Translations under genes and position numbers: made by a program
Notes under the pieces: model-generated
The model's database searches: none
Told to the model about the DNA's origin: nothing
The model's input: the letters and a program-made list of their open reading frames with translations, nothing else
Shown: piece by piece, positions 61,501-64,000 of the stretch
Layout of the letters: every line of letters begins with the position of its first letter
Numbering within the stretch: position 1 is the stretch's first letter
Assembly (NCBI GenBank): GCA_001414485.1
Contig: LLEY01000008.1
Coordinates: forward strand, 310,001 to 374,000
DNA length: 64,000 nt
Direction: 5' to 3'
Origin: Calycina herbarum
Taxonomy: Eukaryota; Ascomycota; Leotiomycetes; Helotiales; Pezizellaceae

Positions 61501-62624
61501 GTCCATACTCTGTCGTCGCAACAGGAGCATACCACCAATCCAGACCAGCACCAGTAAACGCCTACAGCGTCAGCTCAACCCAAGGAGGCCAACCAGCTCC
61601 CACTTCAACATTCGTTCGACCATATCACCGCCTTCCATCAGGTCTGAGAGTACACAGCGCCCCATACGGAAAACCAAAGCCAGTCTACGCACAACCAACA
61701 TGGAGCAACGGAACCTACACCACCACCAAAGCAGCATATGGTACTAACATCCCCCTTCCCCCTTACAACACAGGTCCAGGTCTAAATCAAAATCCATATT
61801 CGATCTCCCGTCCCTTAACAAACATCACGACTTCCGAGGCCCCTCAGACACCAAAAACAACAACCGCCAACGGTGGAACAACAACATTCACAGAATTCAG
61901 CACCTTTGCAGCTTTTAGGACTATACCAGCTTCTCGTCGTCTAAGTCCAGTTCTAAGTTCAAGTCCAGCTCCAAGTTCAAGTCTAGCTCCAAATCCAAAT
62001 CCATATTCAATCTCCCGTCCCTCAACAAACATCACAACTTCCGAGGCCCCTCAGACACCAAAGACAACAACCATCAACGGTGGAACGACAACACTCACAG
62101 AATTCAGCACCTTCACAGCTTTTAGGACCATACCAGCTTCTCGTCGTCCAAGTCCAGCTCCAAGTTCAAGCCTAGCTCCAAGTTCAAGTCCAGTCTATGT
62201 CCCCACAACCTCGGAAGAGCCTTTGGAGCCGATTACGAAAACTATTACTGGGGGCACGACGACTTTCACGGTGTTCAGTACTCATACTGTGTTTGGGGTT
62301 TTGCCTGCTACGCCCGTTCATAATCCCGGGAAGAGTGTTCCTGCGGTTTCGACACCCTTGCCAAAGATGCCAGTACCAAGTCCTCCAGTGCCAACGACTC
62401 CAGTGTTAGCAACACCAGCAACACCGGTATCAACTACTCCCGCGCCAACTTCGCCTGTGCAGACAATTCCAGAGCAGAGTACACCAGTACCATCCACCGC
62501 CCAACCATCGCCAATGCCAATACCTTCGTCATACGTCACAGCTAACGCAGCACGAACTCAAGTTTGGGGAATACTCGGATTGGTATCCACATGGGCTCTC
62601 GCTTTCTTTTGGGGAATGGTTTAG
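58599..62624 (+). CDS. PLC-like phosphodiesterase with coiled coil, Tyr-rich repeats and GPI-like tail
   Basis: Two exons, 58599-58776 and 58834-62624, give 1322 residues. A signal peptide (MRISKVLASFGAFLLAGVQP) is followed by the PI-PLC X-type fold. It holds a likely catalytic His in SMPASHDSG, the FDIRPV strand, TGHFSPF as the probable second His site, and ELIVLDITHDA. After the catalytic part (to about residue 550) comes a charged coiled coil (residues of about 560-715). Next are roughly a dozen 14-17-residue repeats around PTGAYYSTSKNPYVV (about 755-975). Two 69-residue tandem copies follow, starting NPYSISRP (period 207 bp, from 61791 and 61998). A Pro/Ser/Thr stalk and a hydrophobic C-terminus (WGILGLVSTWALAFFWGMV) end the protein. 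I infer a cell-wall or surface enzyme held by a GPI anchor. Confidence 0.85.
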
Positions 62625-64000
62625 GTAACTTAACACCCCGGTGGAATCAACTGACCTCTTTTCCTTCCTTCTTCTTTCTTTAAAATTTGTATTTTTGGGG
62701 GAGTTTATTGGGAGTATAGATGGGACACATCTACAAAAATGGAGGGTTGAAGATAGTAATTCATAATTTTCACCCTCTTATATAAATTCTTCATTTTGTG
62801 ATGTTTGAAATGAACATTCCAAGAATTAGCATGTGAATTAAATTTGGTTTATTACTCTACCAAGCTAGAATGCTCAACTCTTGGGGGGATATTCCTTCAC
62901 AGATAGAAGATTTCTCGGTCCGAGTTCTCTGCCATCCTTCAACGCAACAAAATTCATGAAAATACATTACATCAGAAGCTCTAGGATAATTGAATCAAGA
63001 ACAAATTGTTATGACTTACTTCCAAACCGAAATTTCAAGTAATCAAATTAATTACCCAAAGTCTGTAGAACAATATAATTCAGTTGAAAATGTTCGGTCT
63101 AAGAAAACTAAACAGACTCGCATTGAATCTCTCTCCAAACTCGACCTCCTAGAAATCCACGAGAAGGAAATTATCAGCACTTATTTATGATGACAAATTT
63201 CTTTTAAGATCTCCTTCTCATGAATAGAAATGAAGGGACGGGTATTCCAAAATGTGCCAAGCACAGCATCAAACAGAGGGCCCAAAAGCGCATTAACCAC
63301 AAAGTGGCTCACAACCTAAGACCTTAAAATATCATCAAGCAAGAAACAACACATCGCATCTAGGAATTCTTGGAATCGCAACAGATATACCAGGTGAAAA
63401 TAATGGCTTTTAATAGCTTCACCATTTCCTCCCTCCACCAACAAGATTTCCGGAGCGCATTATTCCAGGGCGCAGAATCACAGTCTTCCATAAATGGGAG
63501 TGCGAGTCCTGGAGGTGGATATGGATATCCGGGGGCAAATGGATATGGCTGAGAACAGACACAGGCCCCTAGAAGCACAAAACGATAAAATGATAGAAGA
63601 AACATTTAAAAAAACGGCGATGTTCAAAAAGATGGTATGGGATATGAACGACCGTTAACAAATCTACCGTAGATAAAACAGATGACCGAGTCCTTCGAGG
63701 ACGCGAGTATGCAATTGAGAAGGACTGTGAAAAGGATGGGTGCCATGTCCGAGAGAACAGGTATGAGATGAGAAGTTTGGCTGGCTTTTTTTGCTGCAGT
63801 TGGGCTCTTGTTCTTTTACGTTTGGGTGTCTGGAGGGATTCTAATCGAGAAGGTGCATGGAAAGATTGGTATTTGGATTAAGAAATTTGTGATATTAAGC
63901 GTCTGGGATAGGATTGGGATGGGCTTGTAGTGCAGTAGATCTCCTTGCATCTCTGTTGAATCTGGATTGTTTCTGCAACGGAGTTATCTTGTTGTGAAGT
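62625..64000. other. 3' flank and intergenic region
   Basis: No firm gene. A minus-strand frame at 63360-63605 begins with a possible signal peptide (MFLLSFYRFVLLGACVCSQP) and a Pro/Tyr-rich segment followed by Cys residues. It could be a small secreted protein, but nothing else supports it. Confidence 0.35.

Noticed and set aside
63360..63605. Small secreted Cys protein
   Set aside because: Possible signal peptide only; the opposite strand also has an open frame and no other evidence exists.

Overview
This is a window from a filamentous ascomycete, most likely a Helotiales/Sclerotiniaceae-like leotiomycete (inferred, not proven). Genes are split by short introns of about 45-60 nt with GT..AG ends and GCTAAC-like branch sites. 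Genes lie on both strands without operons, and conserved fungal genes (dynactin ARP1, RPS23, a SOG2-like LRR protein, a RecQ helicase) alternate with AT-rich, repeat-bearing stretches.

Region 1 (about 0.8-20.2 kb) looks like a decaying secondary-metabolism-type locus. It holds a broken secreted NucA/NucB-type nuclease (789-2268), a broken FAD-linked oxidoreductase (4727-6347), two divergent P450 paralogues that both carry stops (7806-9764 and 10188-12106), an uninterrupted MFS exporter (13158-15065), a rhodopsin-like membrane protein (15442-16808) and a third P450 that still splices into a complete frame (18016-20174). No polyketide synthase, NRPS, terpene cyclase or pathway regulator is visible, so a backbone enzyme is outside the window or gone.

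Region 2 (20.2-26.9 kb) is gene-poor. It has a diverged direct duplication of about 480 bp, a Harbinger-like MITE and one hypothetical ORF. Region 3 (26.9-44.9 kb) is mostly housekeeping: ARP1, a three-exon gene of unknown function, a SOG2-like gene, a frameshifted DUF2855 gene, a RecQ-type helicase, a coiled-coil repeat protein and RPS23.

Region 4 (45-50.6 kb) is the most layered part. A decayed minus-strand gene fragment continues into a tandem array of about 111 bp units. That array was entered by a hAT-like element with an 8-bp target duplication and by a pogo/Fot1-like transposon with perfect 55-bp inverted ends that has lost its DDE domain. Region 5 (50.6-64 kb) holds a peptide-N-glycosidase A-type amidase, a small conserved ORF just upstream of it, a long repeat-rich stretch, and a 1322-residue PLC-like phosphodiesterase with a coiled coil, tyrosine-rich repeats and a likely GPI anchor.

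In several genes a conserved-looking Trp position is a stop codon, and several others carry single-base frame breaks. Real decay and assembly error cannot be told apart from sequence alone.
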